14,288 bases of DNA from Candidatus Omnitrophota bacterium (GTDB lineage Bacteria > Omnitrophota > Gorgyraeia > Gygaellales > Profunditerraquicolaceae): NCBI GenBank assembly GCA_028714595.1, contig JAQTMD010000017.1, positions 1 to 14,288 on the forward strand, read 5' to 3'. This document shows positions 1 through 6,594 of this stretch, piece after piece. The position numbers were made by a program, and so were the translations under genes. How positions within the stretch are numbered: position 1 is the stretch's first letter; every line of letters starts with the position of its first letter. The notes under the pieces were generated by a model, which was not told the origin of the DNA, searched no databases, and saw nothing but the letters and a program-made list of their open reading frames with translations.

Positions 1-7
1 GCTGCGG

Positions 8-68
8 TTTACGCCTCACTCTCGCTCTGTAAGCCTCTCTTCCCGCGCGAGCTCTCGTTCGGCGTAAA
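8..68. repeat. Short inverted-repeat element at window edge
   Basis: An 8-base perfect inverted repeat, tttacgcc at 8-15 and ggcgtaaa at 61-68, brackets about 45 bases. A smaller inner pair, ctcgc (21-25) and gcgag (47-51), lies inside it. The end pattern (GATTTA followed by G/C bases, read on the minus strand) resembles the ends of the two larger elements at 1085-1261 and 2521-2654, but the sequences are not the same. It may be another member of the same class or a chance hairpin. The rest of 1-172 shows no convincing gene, promoter or RNA. Confidence 0.3.
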
Positions 69-196
69 TCCTTGCACACGTTTGCCGAAAAAGTTCTAAT
101 TGTCCGCTCACAAACCCTCGGCGTTTCTGCGGCCCTGCCACCCGCACAACCGCCACGTATTTTTGCAACGAGTTGGTTTCAAGATTGGACCCGGAT

Positions 197-1036
197 ATGC
201 CAAAAAATGAGTATGAGGTTGAGACCCCACCACAAGATCGAGATGCGGCATTATTTGAGAAGAAACTTTTGGACAATCCAGAGATAAATGCATTTTTTGG
301 TTCGGGGTGGATATATTCAAATATACGAATAAGATACAGGGATGATAGAAAAGAAATTCATCCTTTGTTTTGGGCTATTGTGACAAGTGACAATTTCTTG
401 AATGGCTTGGTAATTTTACAAAGCTCCTATAACAGATTTTCCAGTTTAATAAAACAATTAAAAGAAGATAAGGATAATTTTTGGGGCTTAGTCGTTAATA
501 TCGAGATATTTTATGAATATAGATTAAGGCATTCAGATGTCTTGTTTCAGCCTCTAATTCCGAATAGTAAGAAGCAAGGCGATATTAAGGTAGTAATTGG
601 GGGAATTGAATACTGGGGAGAAATTCTTACTATAAATTGGGGCGTGAAAGATAAAGAATTGGATGAAACGGATGAGGGTTGGAAAGAAAGTAATGATGAT
701 GCAAGGATAAAAGGGAAGTTTCTTGATAAATTGGAGGAATTTCAATTTCCCAAAGGCGAAGGCATTAAGAGATTTTTTGTCCTCAAGCTTTTCGGAGGAG
801 CAGATATATCCGATGTCGATAATGCGCTATCTGGACAAAGCTGTGCAATCCTAAATTCTGCTAGACAGGATATTAGCTGGGGTCGTAATCCAAATGGGAT
901 AGTTCATCATCCTGAAGGTTCAAGGCAGCTTGGTAAAGTTGATTTCATTGTTATAATTGATCAGCGAGGCAAAAAACAATACATAAAAAATCATTCTAAT
1001 TCTGAGAACTTAGAATTTTTTAAGTCAAATTTCTGA
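197..1036 (+). CDS. Hypothetical protein in A+T-rich island
   Basis: I do not recognise this 279-residue protein. It looks soluble, with no signal peptide or membrane segment, and is rich in Lys, Asp, Glu, Asn, Ile and Phe. Around residues 101-145 there is an arrangement of E103, D129 (in QGDIKV) and E142 (in YWGEIL) loosely like a PD-(D/E)XK nuclease core. The final lysine of that motif is missing, so I do not assign the fold. ATG at 197 is preferred; an in-frame TTG at 173 would add eight residues, and neither has a clear Shine-Dalgarno sequence. Codon use is strongly A/T-ending, unlike every other gene here, which suggests horizontal transfer. It stands alone, between a small inverted repeat and a palindromic element. 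The long open frame with this composition supports a real gene; its function is unknown. Confidence 0.7.
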   Translation: MPKNEYEVETPPQDRDAALFEKKLLDNPEINAFFGSGWIYSNIRIRYRDDRKEIHPLFWAIVTSDNFLNGLVILQSSYNRFSSLIKQLKEDKDNFWGLVVNIEIFYEYRLRHSDVLFQPLIPNSKKQGDIKVVIGGIEYWGEILTINWGVKDKELDETDEGWKESNDDARIKGKFLDKLEEFQFPKGEGIKRFFVLKLFGGADISDVDNALSGQSCAILNSARQDISWGRNPNGIVHHPEGSRQLGKVDFIVIIDQRGKKQYIKNHSNSENLEFFKSNF

Positions 1037-1084
1037 TTTAACAAAGGATGAATCTGAAGTTTAATTAGTGATTTAAAGTTGAAG

Positions 1085-1261
1085 GATTTTGCGGGTGGCC
1101 TTGTGGGGTATGAGCAGGGCATGGAGGCGAGGAGCGGGCATGGTTCGCCCGCGCGATTGACTGTCGGCGAGAGCGACGAAGCCGACCTGAGCGAAGTTGC
1201 GGCACGCAGGGACGCAACGAGCGTCCCTGCGAAGACCCCACAAGACAGGACCCGCAAAATC
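1085..1261. repeat. Palindromic intergenic element, copy 1
   Basis: This structured non-coding element begins GATTTTGCGGGTGG (1085-1098) and ends AGGACCCGCAAAATC (1247-1261). The outer arms pair as gattttgcggg with cccgcaaaatc, then, after a short asymmetric bulge, cttgtgggg (1100-1108) with ccccacaag (1236-1244). Inside are further hairpins: gcgggc/gcccgc (1134-1139 and 1147-1152), gtcggc/gccgac (1163-1168 and 1181-1186), and a perfect 10-base stem gcagggacgc/gcgtccctgc (1206-1215 and 1221-1230) with loop aacga. It has no plausible coding frame. A second copy with the same ends but a different core lies at 2521-2654. It is MITE-like or REP-like; an RNA role is possible because it ends 23 bases before the marC Shine-Dalgarno. 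The flanking bases 1037-1084 are A+T-rich with nothing recognisable. Confidence 0.75.
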
Positions 1262-1297
1262 TGAATTACTCGAAATAGCTAATGAAGGAGGTAATTT

Positions 1298-1900
1298 ATG
1301 GAATGGATACTCGTACTGCAGTCGACGCTCATACTCTTTGCTATCGTTAATCCGGTGGGAAGCATTCCGATATTCCTGCAGCTGACACGTGGCATGAGCG
1401 TGGAGTCGAGGCGAAAGGCGTTCAGGACGGCGGTCATCACGTCTGCGCTTATTCTTTTTGTTTTCATTTTGGCAGGCAAGTGGATATTGACCTATTTCTT
1501 CCAGATACAGCTGCCTGACCTCATGGCAGCAGGAGGCTTGCTGCTTTTGATCATTGCCATCGACCAGCTGGTGTTTGGTACGCTGGTCAAGAGTGTCACT
1601 GCCTCGCAAAAAGAGGATGCTCATAAAATCGGCGCTGTTCCAATTGCCTGTCCGATTCTTGCAGGACCCGGCGCCATGATGACTGCGTTTGTCACGTACT
1701 CCGAACACGGGTTCCTGGTCGCGGCAGCCGCGATTGTCATCGTTCTGGGGATCACCTGGCTGCTTTTGTATTTTATCGATAAGCTCTACAAGTTTTTAGG
1801 GGAGGTCGTGTGCCTGGTGCTTTCGAAAATTTTAAGCCTTTTTCTTGCAGCCATCGGTATCCGCCTGCTCATGCAGGGCCTCTCGCAATATTTTAGATAA
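1298..1900 (+). CDS. MarC-family integral membrane protein
   Basis: This 200-residue inner-membrane protein belongs to the MarC (UPF0056) family. About six hydrophobic segments can be read, near residues 4-27, 41-62, 75-95, 112-133, 138-160 and 172-194. The family hallmarks are present: NPVG at 18-21 in the first segment, and the second-half counterpart CPILAGPGAM at 118-127, consistent with an internal three-helix duplication. Length matches the family norm of about 200-215. Despite the name (multiple antibiotic resistance), the family's transported substrate is not firmly established. The start is secure because a strong Shine-Dalgarno, aaggaggt, lies at 1285-1292. The gene follows palindromic element copy 1 and converges on the ORF6N gene, leaving only four bases between the two stop codons and no room for a separate terminator. 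Confidence 0.93.
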   Translation: MEWILVLQSTLILFAIVNPVGSIPIFLQLTRGMSVESRRKAFRTAVITSALILFVFILAGKWILTYFFQIQLPDLMAAGGLLLLIIAIDQLVFGTLVKSVTASQKEDAHKIGAVPIACPILAGPGAMMTAFVTYSEHGFLVAAAAIVIVLGITWLLLYFIDKLYKFLGEVVCLVLSKILSLFLAAIGIRLLMQGLSQYFR

Positions 1901-1904
1901 GTAC

Positions 1905-2414
1905 TCAAGGGTGAAAGCCGATCGGAGGTTTTGTTTTAACCGGGAGCGGCTCCAGCATCTGTCGAATTACCTCGAATATAGATTTGATATCGTGCGTATG
2001 TTCTTTTACAGCCTTTTCGAGTCTGTTGAGCTTGTGAGCAATGTCTTTGTGTGCGGCAAGAATCCGGCGCAATTTAACGAACGTGCGCATTATTTCTATG
2101 TTGACATGAATTGCCCGCTTGCTGCGTAAGACGCTTGAAAGCATCGCGACTCCTTGTTCCGTGAAAGCATACAGATGCGGCGCGTGTTTGATTTTCGAAC
2201 TTATCACAATTTGTGATAAGTTCATGATTTCCCGGCGGCTCAAAGAGAACATGAAGTCAGCAGGAAAGCGATCGATGTTACGTTTGACTGCCTGGAGAAG
2301 AGCGCTTGTTTTGACGCCGTACAGTTCAGCGAGATGGGTGCTTAGCATAGCTTTTTGACCGCGAATTATGAAGATTTTGTTCTCGATTACCGGCTGAACC
2401 TTTAGAATCTTCAT
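1905..2414 (-). CDS. ORF6N domain-containing protein (putative DNA-binding)
   Basis: A 169-residue protein whose residues 8-95 match the ORF6N domain, a module related to phage KilA-N/Bro-type proteins and thought to bind DNA. Recognisable parts are IRGQKAMLSTHLAELYGV, the VKRNIDRFPADFMFSLS stretch, and the YAFTEQGVAMLSSVL stretch at 82-96. The C-terminal 105-155 looks helical and coiled-coil prone, as is usual for stand-alone bacterial copies. The start is supported by an aggagg Shine-Dalgarno a few bases upstream on the minus strand (plus-strand cctcct). No phage genes, integrase or toxin-antitoxin partner are visible beside it, so it appears as a solitary accessory gene between the two palindromic elements. 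Its cellular role is unknown. Stop codons of this gene and marC are four bases apart. Confidence 0.9.
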   Translation of the reverse strand: MKILKVQPVIENKIFIIRGQKAMLSTHLAELYGVKTSALLQAVKRNIDRFPADFMFSLSRREIMNLSQIVISSKIKHAPHLYAFTEQGVAMLSSVLRSKRAIHVNIEIMRTFVKLRRILAAHKDIAHKLNRLEKAVKEHTHDIKSIFEVIRQMLEPLPVKTKPPIGFHP

Positions 2415-2431
2415 GTTTTCCTCCTATTGTT

Positions 2432-2456
2432 TAATAGTCAGTATAATAGACGAAGA
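2432..2456. promoter_or_regulatory. Candidate promoter region between ORF6N and glpK
   Basis: The segment around 2442-2447 reads TATAAT on the plus strand; overlapping TATTAT/TATACT options read on the minus strand, toward the ORF6N gene. No good -35 hexamer is visible for either direction. A minus-strand start here would fit the ORF6N gene. A plus-strand start would give glpK a leader of about 200 bases that includes palindromic element copy 2. Confidence 0.25.
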
Positions 2457-2520
2457 GAAGGGGAAATCTAACGGACTTTTTTTCTAGGCAGGGTTTTGGA
2501 AGCTCGGTGCGGCTTTAGAG

Positions 2521-2654
2521 GATTTTGCGGGTGGTTTGTGGTGTCGGATTTTAGGGTGTCTTGATTTGGCTCGAGCACGCCACTAACGGCGCGCGCAGGG
2601 CCAATCAAGACAGGCCCCCTAAAATCTGTCACCCTGTTCAGGACCCGCAAAATC
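2521..2654. repeat. Palindromic intergenic element, copy 2 (nested)
   Basis: The termini form a perfect 12-base inverted repeat, gattttgcgggt (2521-2532) and acccgcaaaatc (2643-2654), the same ends as the element at 1085-1261. Nested inside is a second inverted repeat: gattttaggg (2547-2556) with ccctaaaatc (2617-2626), continuing as gtcttgatttggc (2558-2570) with gccaatcaagac (2600-2611), with one extra base in the left arm. The apex (2571-2599) is G+C-rich. The element ends one base before the glpK Shine-Dalgarno. It contains no gene. It may be a mobile palindrome, a leader RNA structure or both; the sequence alone cannot decide. Confidence 0.78.
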
Positions 2655-2666
2655 TAAGGAGACACT

Positions 2667-4139
2667 ATGAAATACATCCTGGCCATTGATCAGGGAACGA
2701 CCGGCAGCAGGGCGATCGTCTATGACAAGCAGGGCAGAAAGGTCGCCGGCGCTTATAAAGAGTTCAGGCAGTATTTTCCCAGGCCCGGATGGGTAGAGCA
2801 TGACCCCGAGGAGATCTGGAAGAGCGTGTATGAAACGCTTCAGGAGGTCTTACGCAAAGTCCCTGCTCAGGCGATCACAGCCGTCGGCATTACCAACCAG
2901 CGCGAGACCACGGTGGTCTGGGATAAAGATACCGGCAAACCGGTGTATCACGCTATTGTCTGGCAGTGCCGCAGGACTGCGAGCCGCTGCGAGGAGCTGA
3001 AAAAGAAACGGGCGAATTACTTCAGGCAGAAGACCGGCTTGCCGGTTGACGCCTATTTCTCCGCAACAAAAATAGAATGGATCTTGAAGAATGTCCCCGG
3101 CGCAAAAGAAAAAGCGAAGAAAGGGAAACTCTATTTCGGCACCACGGATTCCTGGGTGTTGTGGAAGCTGACCGCAGGCAAAGTGCATGCCACGGATTAT
3201 ACCAATGCCTCGCGCACCATGCTTTTTAACATCCGTACACTTCACTGGGATAAGGATATTCTGAAGATCTTTGGGATACCCGAGCAGATGCTTCCTGACG
3301 TAAAAAGTTCTTCAGGCATGTTCGGCACGACAGTCAGGACAGGAAAGCTGCAGGCAGGCATTCCCATTTGCGGCATTGCCGGAGACCAGCAGGCAGCATT
3401 GTTCGGCCAGGCCTGTTTTAAGCCTGGAGAAATGAAGAACACCTATGGCACCGGCGCTTTTATGCTGCTGAATACCGGGAAGAAATTCATGCTCTCAAAA
3501 TACGGCCTGATCACTACGCTTGCCTGTGGTGCTTCGGGAGGGCCGGTGTATGCTTTGGAAGGCGCCGTCTTTATTGCGGGCGCGGCGATCCAGTGGCTGC
3601 GCGACCAGTTGAAAATCCTGGGAAGTTCTGCAGGATCGGAAACAATGGCGCGCAGCGTAGCGGATACTGCCGGCGTGTATTTTGTGCCTGCGTTCGTGGG
3701 ACTGGGCGCGCCACACTGGGATTCGAACGCCCGGGGAGCGATATTCGGACTTACCCGCGGGACAACCAGGCAGCATCTGGTACGCGCTGCGCTGGAAGCC
3801 ATGGCATTTCAGACCAGGGATGTGGTAGCGGCCATGCAGAAAGATTCCGGCCTGCGGATCAAGGGTCTAAAAGTCGACGGGGGCGCTGCGGCAAACGATT
3901 TTCTCTGTCAGTTCCAGGCAGATGTCCTGGGTATAAAGGTCGTGCGTCCGAAGGTCATCGAGATCACTTCATTGGGAGCAGCATATCTGGCAGGTCTAGC
4001 CGTCGGTTTCTGGAAAAACGCCGGCCAGATCAGGCGATGTTGGAAAAGGGACCGGACGTTTACGTGCCGCATGCCGGAAGAAAAAAGAAAAGCCCTGTAC
4101 CAGGGTTGGCAGGCGGCAGTGCGCAAGGTCCTTACCTAA
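2667..4139 (+). CDS. glpK: Glycerol kinase
   Basis: Cytoplasmic FGGY-family kinase that phosphorylates glycerol to sn-glycerol-3-phosphate with ATP. At 490 residues it has the family's usual length. The N-terminal phosphate-binding loop IDQGTTGSRA lies at 7-16, substrate-binding NQRETT at 77-82, the FGGY region YFSATKIEW at 130-138, GDQQAALFGQ at 239-248 with catalytic-base candidate D240, and the C-terminal nucleotide-binding DGGAAAND at 404-411. The start follows aaggaga (2656-2662) by four bases. It heads the glycerol operon: the next gene begins six bases after its stop. Residues 455-470 (RRCWKRDRTFTC) are somewhat unusual, but the frame continues into a normal end, EKRKALYQGWQAAVRKV, so I see no frameshift. 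Palindromic element copy 2 in its leader may influence expression. Confidence 0.97.
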   Translation: MKYILAIDQGTTGSRAIVYDKQGRKVAGAYKEFRQYFPRPGWVEHDPEEIWKSVYETLQEVLRKVPAQAITAVGITNQRETTVVWDKDTGKPVYHAIVWQCRRTASRCEELKKKRANYFRQKTGLPVDAYFSATKIEWILKNVPGAKEKAKKGKLYFGTTDSWVLWKLTAGKVHATDYTNASRTMLFNIRTLHWDKDILKIFGIPEQMLPDVKSSSGMFGTTVRTGKLQAGIPICGIAGDQQAALFGQACFKPGEMKNTYGTGAFMLLNTGKKFMLSKYGLITTLACGASGGPVYALEGAVFIAGAAIQWLRDQLKILGSSAGSETMARSVADTAGVYFVPAFVGLGAPHWDSNARGAIFGLTRGTTRQHLVRAALEAMAFQTRDVVAAMQKDSGLRIKGLKVDGGAAANDFLCQFQADVLGIKVVRPKVIEITSLGAAYLAGLAVGFWKNAGQIRRCWKRDRTFTCRMPEEKRKALYQGWQAAVRKVLT

Positions 4140-4145
4140 ATATAT

Positions 4146-5573
4146 ATGTTTGACGTTGCGATAATCGGAGGAGGCGCGGTCGGCACCTCAATAGCCCGGG
4201 AGTTGTCCCGCTATAAGCTTTTGGTCGTGGTGCTCGAAAAAGAAGAGGAGCCGGCCTTCGGCGTATCCAAGTCCAACAGCGGCATCATCCATCCCGGCAC
4301 GCAAAATCCTCCCGGACTGCTCAAGAGCCGGCTCTGCGTCGAAGGCAACCGCCTGACGCGCGTCATTGCGCAGGAACTGGGCGTAGATTTCAAGGAAGTC
4401 GGCGAATTGATCGTGGCTTTTACCGAAGAAGAGATCTTCCGTTTGCACCGTCTCCTTGAAGACGCCAGGGCTCTCAGAGTGCCCGGCGTGCGCATGGTCG
4501 ACCAGGTCTGGCTGCGCGGCCATGAGCCTCATTTGAGCCCCAGGGTCAAGGCTGCGCTTTTTGCTCCCACGGCCGGCATCATAAGCCCGTACCGGCTTGT
4601 CTATGACCTGGCGGAAAATGCCCTGCGCAACGGCGTCCAGATCCATACCGATTCCCGCGTCACGGCCATAGAAAATACCAGGCCGCATTTCATCGTCCAT
4701 ACCTCGAAAGGTCCTTTCAAAGCGAAATATGTCGTCAATGCCGCCGGGCTGTACGCCGACGGCATCTGCCGCATGCTGGGCATCACTGACGTTGCCATCA
4801 AGCCTGTTAAAGGCGAGGAATTTATCCTGGACAAAAAGCGGGCTTATCTTACCAATCATCTTATCTTTCCTTTGCCGTCGCAATCGACGAAAGGGATCCT
4901 GGTGATAAAGACTGCCGACGGCAATCCCATGGTCGGCCCTACGGCAACAGAGGCGGAAAGTAAAGAGGATCTGTCCACGTCGCAGGAAGGACTGGAGAAG
5001 GTATTTTCTGCCGTCAAGCGCATGGTCCCGGAAATAAACGAAAAAGACATCATCGCCTATTTTGCCGGACTGCGGCCGAAAGCCGGTGAAGATTTTATCA
5101 TCCGCAGCGAGCAGGCAGCGCACGGCTGTATTACCGTGGCAGGCATCCAGTCGCCGGGATTGACCGCTGCGCCGGCGATCGCGCGCATGGTGACGCGGCT
5201 TTTGCGCCAGCAGGGCCTGGGTCTGCGCAGGAAGATTCTTTTTCACGGCCACCGAAAGAGATCCGTACATCTCTTTGCCGTTAAGCCTGCAGAGACGCAG
5301 AAGCTTATCGAGCAAGACCCCGGTTACGGCGATATCGTCTGCCGCTGCGAGATGGTCTCGGCAAAAGAAATCAGGGATGCGATCCTCCGCGGCGCCACAA
5401 CCCTCGACGGCATAAAGTTCCGCACCCGCTGCCAGGCAGGAAGGTGCCACGGGAGTTTCTGCACGACGCGGGTCATGAAAATGCTTGCCGGGGAGCGGGG
5501 TATACCGGTCACTGCAGTGACCAAGCGGGGGAAAGGTTCGGAGGTGGTCAAACATGACCGGGCCGATGATTGA
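4146..5573 (+). CDS. GlpA-like glycerol-3-phosphate dehydrogenase (FAD, [2Fe-2S])
   Basis: A 475-residue flavoprotein expected to oxidise sn-glycerol-3-phosphate to dihydroxyacetone phosphate. The DAO-type FAD fold starts with GGGAVG at 8-13 and an acidic ribose-binding E31. SNSGIIHPG at 43-51 and VAGIQSPGLTAAPAIA near 331-346 match the GlpA/TM1432-like family. A C-terminal BFD-like [2Fe-2S] domain carries C399-x-C401 and C434-x4-C439, the same layout as the GlpA C-terminus of E. coli, with an extra C429. It lies six bases after glpK with no evident Shine-Dalgarno, so translation may depend on glpK. It overlaps the next gene by 20 bases. Position after glycerol kinase supports the substrate; related DAO proteins act on hydroxyglutarate or amino acids, so the assignment rests partly on context. 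Confidence 0.88.
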   Translation: MFDVAIIGGGAVGTSIARELSRYKLLVVVLEKEEEPAFGVSKSNSGIIHPGTQNPPGLLKSRLCVEGNRLTRVIAQELGVDFKEVGELIVAFTEEEIFRLHRLLEDARALRVPGVRMVDQVWLRGHEPHLSPRVKAALFAPTAGIISPYRLVYDLAENALRNGVQIHTDSRVTAIENTRPHFIVHTSKGPFKAKYVVNAAGLYADGICRMLGITDVAIKPVKGEEFILDKKRAYLTNHLIFPLPSQSTKGILVIKTADGNPMVGPTATEAESKEDLSTSQEGLEKVFSAVKRMVPEINEKDIIAYFAGLRPKAGEDFIIRSEQAAHGCITVAGIQSPGLTAAPAIARMVTRLLRQQGLGLRRKILFHGHRKRSVHLFAVKPAETQKLIEQDPGYGDIVCRCEMVSAKEIRDAILRGATTLDGIKFRTRCQAGRCHGSFCTTRVMKMLAGERGIPVTAVTKRGKGSEVVKHDRADD

Positions 5574-6594
5574 GCGGGAACTGGTCATTGTCGGAGGCGG
5601 CCCTGCAGGCATGGCAGCGGCCCTCGCTGCCCATGGACAGGGCGTACGGGACATCCTGTTGATCGAGCGCGATCAGTTCCTCGGCGGCATACTCAACCAG
5701 TGCGTGCATACCGGGTTCGGGCTGACGTATTTCAAAGAAGTGCTTACCGGACCCGAGTACGCTGACCGGTTCGTCACGAAGATCAATTCTACTCCTGCCA
5801 TTGAAACGAGCCTGCGTACGTTCGCAGTGGCATTGAGCCGTACCAAGGTCTTGACCGTGATAAAACCGGGGAGGCTCCAGAATATCGCGGCCAGGGCTTT
5901 GATCATGGCTACCGGCTGCAGGGAGAAGACGCGCGAGATGATCCACATCCCCGGCACGCGGCCGGCCGGCATATTTCCCGCAGGCCTGGCGCAGAAATTG
6001 ATCAATGTCGAAGGATTGCTTCCCGGCAACGAGGTGGTGATCGTCGGCTCGGGGGATATAGGCCTGATCATGGCGCGCAGGTTTACCCTCGAAGGCGCAA
6101 AGGTCAGGGCAGTCATCGAGATCGAAAGCGCGAGCCGCGGCCTGGTGCGTAACCTTACCCAGTGCGTGTATGATTTCGATATCCCGGTTTATTTTAACCA
6201 TATGATATCCCGCATCCACGGAAAAGACAGGGTGGAAAAGGTCGAGGTGGTCAAAGTCGACGGGCAGCGGCGTCCAATACCCGGCTCAAAGTTCGAGCTG
6301 TCCTGCGATACGCTGCTGGTCTCCGTCGGCCTGATACCGGAGAACGAGCTTATCGAGATGGCAGGCGTACGCCTGGACGAGAAGACGAACTCGCCGGTCT
6401 CGGAGGCGCCCAATACCACTGCCATACCGGGGCTGTTTGTCTGCGGCAATGCGTACAAGGTCTATGATGTGGCGGATTCGGTGACCGCGGACAGCCAGCT
6501 GTGCGGCCGCCTTGCAGCCGAGTATCTCCTGAAGATTCAGGGGGACAGTTTTCGTCCTCTATCCCCCTTGGAGAAACCATGCAAAAGACGATAA
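5554..6594 (+). CDS. FAD/NAD-dependent oxidoreductase of glycerol operon (TM1433-like)
   Basis: A 346-residue pyridine nucleotide-disulfide-type oxidoreductase. The FAD site GGGPAG is at 14-19, ATG at 119-121, and a second Rossmann motif GSGDIG at 165-170 is consistent with NAD(P)H binding. GGILNQC (44-50), the IPGTRPAGIF stretch (132-141) and GLIPENEL (259-266) match a family usually found beside a DAO dehydrogenase and DUF1667. A CxxxxC redox-disulfide is absent, so it probably passes electrons through FAD rather than a disulfide. Its likely job is to accept electrons from the GlpA-like subunit and deliver them to NAD+ (inference). ATG 5554 is favoured by gaggtgg at 5541-5547; an in-frame ATG at 5566 forms an ATGA overlap with the preceding stop. 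The tail after residue 329 looks non-family and is encoded by a small palindrome. Confidence 0.88.
   Translation: MTGPMIERELVIVGGGPAGMAAALAAHGQGVRDILLIERDQFLGGILNQCVHTGFGLTYFKEVLTGPEYADRFVTKINSTPAIETSLRTFAVALSRTKVLTVIKPGRLQNIAARALIMATGCREKTREMIHIPGTRPAGIFPAGLAQKLINVEGLLPGNEVVIVGSGDIGLIMARRFTLEGAKVRAVIEIESASRGLVRNLTQCVYDFDIPVYFNHMISRIHGKDRVEKVEVVKVDGQRRPIPGSKFELSCDTLLVSVGLIPENELIEMAGVRLDEKTNSPVSEAPNTTAIPGLFVCGNAYKVYDVADSVTADSQLCGRLAAEYLLKIQGDSFRPLSPLEKPCKRR
6539..6568. repeat. REP-like hairpin at end of oxidoreductase gene
   Basis: Perfect 7-base inverted repeat aggggga (6539-6545) and tccccct (6562-6568) around a 16-base loop. The ggggacag...ccccc style resembles short palindromic repeats seen near REP-associated transposases in other bacteria. 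It encodes part of the C-terminal tail of the oxidoreductase and lies just upstream of the DUF1667 Shine-Dalgarno (ttggag, 6568-6573). It could be a processing or translation-control hairpin, or an inserted repeat. Confidence 0.45.

Noticed and set aside
209..213. GGDDF motif (residue numbers in the protein at 10908-12104) as an inactive cyclase signature
   Set aside because: GGDDF is a conservative variant and the surrounding PLTGLP, DIDNFK and GDRV parts are intact, so loss of activity cannot be claimed.
1085..1261. Element 1 as a CRISPR array or tRNA-like gene
   Set aside because: It has no regularly spaced direct repeats, and its stems do not form a cloverleaf with a recognisable anticodon arm or CCA-type end.
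1073..1708. Minus-strand open frame covering palindromic element 1 and part of marC
   Set aside because: It crosses a palindromic repeat and runs antisense to marC; its composition is rich in Arg, Gln and His without any domain.
2477..2483. Run of seven T considered as an intrinsic terminator
   Set aside because: No G+C-rich stem precedes it on the plus strand, and on the minus strand it is a run of A upstream of the ORF6N gene.
1085..2654. marC and ORF6N between the two palindromes as a composite transposon
   Set aside because: No transposase is present and the copies differ in core, so only shared ends are claimed; target-site duplications were not evident by eye.
3593..4153. Alternative plus-strand frame inside glpK, considered as a sign of frameshift
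   Set aside because: The glpK frame carries all kinase motifs to a normal C-terminus; the other frame is Arg/Gly-rich shadow sequence.
4188..5654. Long minus-strand open frame of 488 codons
   Set aside because: It is antisense to the clear GlpA-like gene, has no recognisable family or motifs, and arises from the codon bias of the G+C-rich sense strand.
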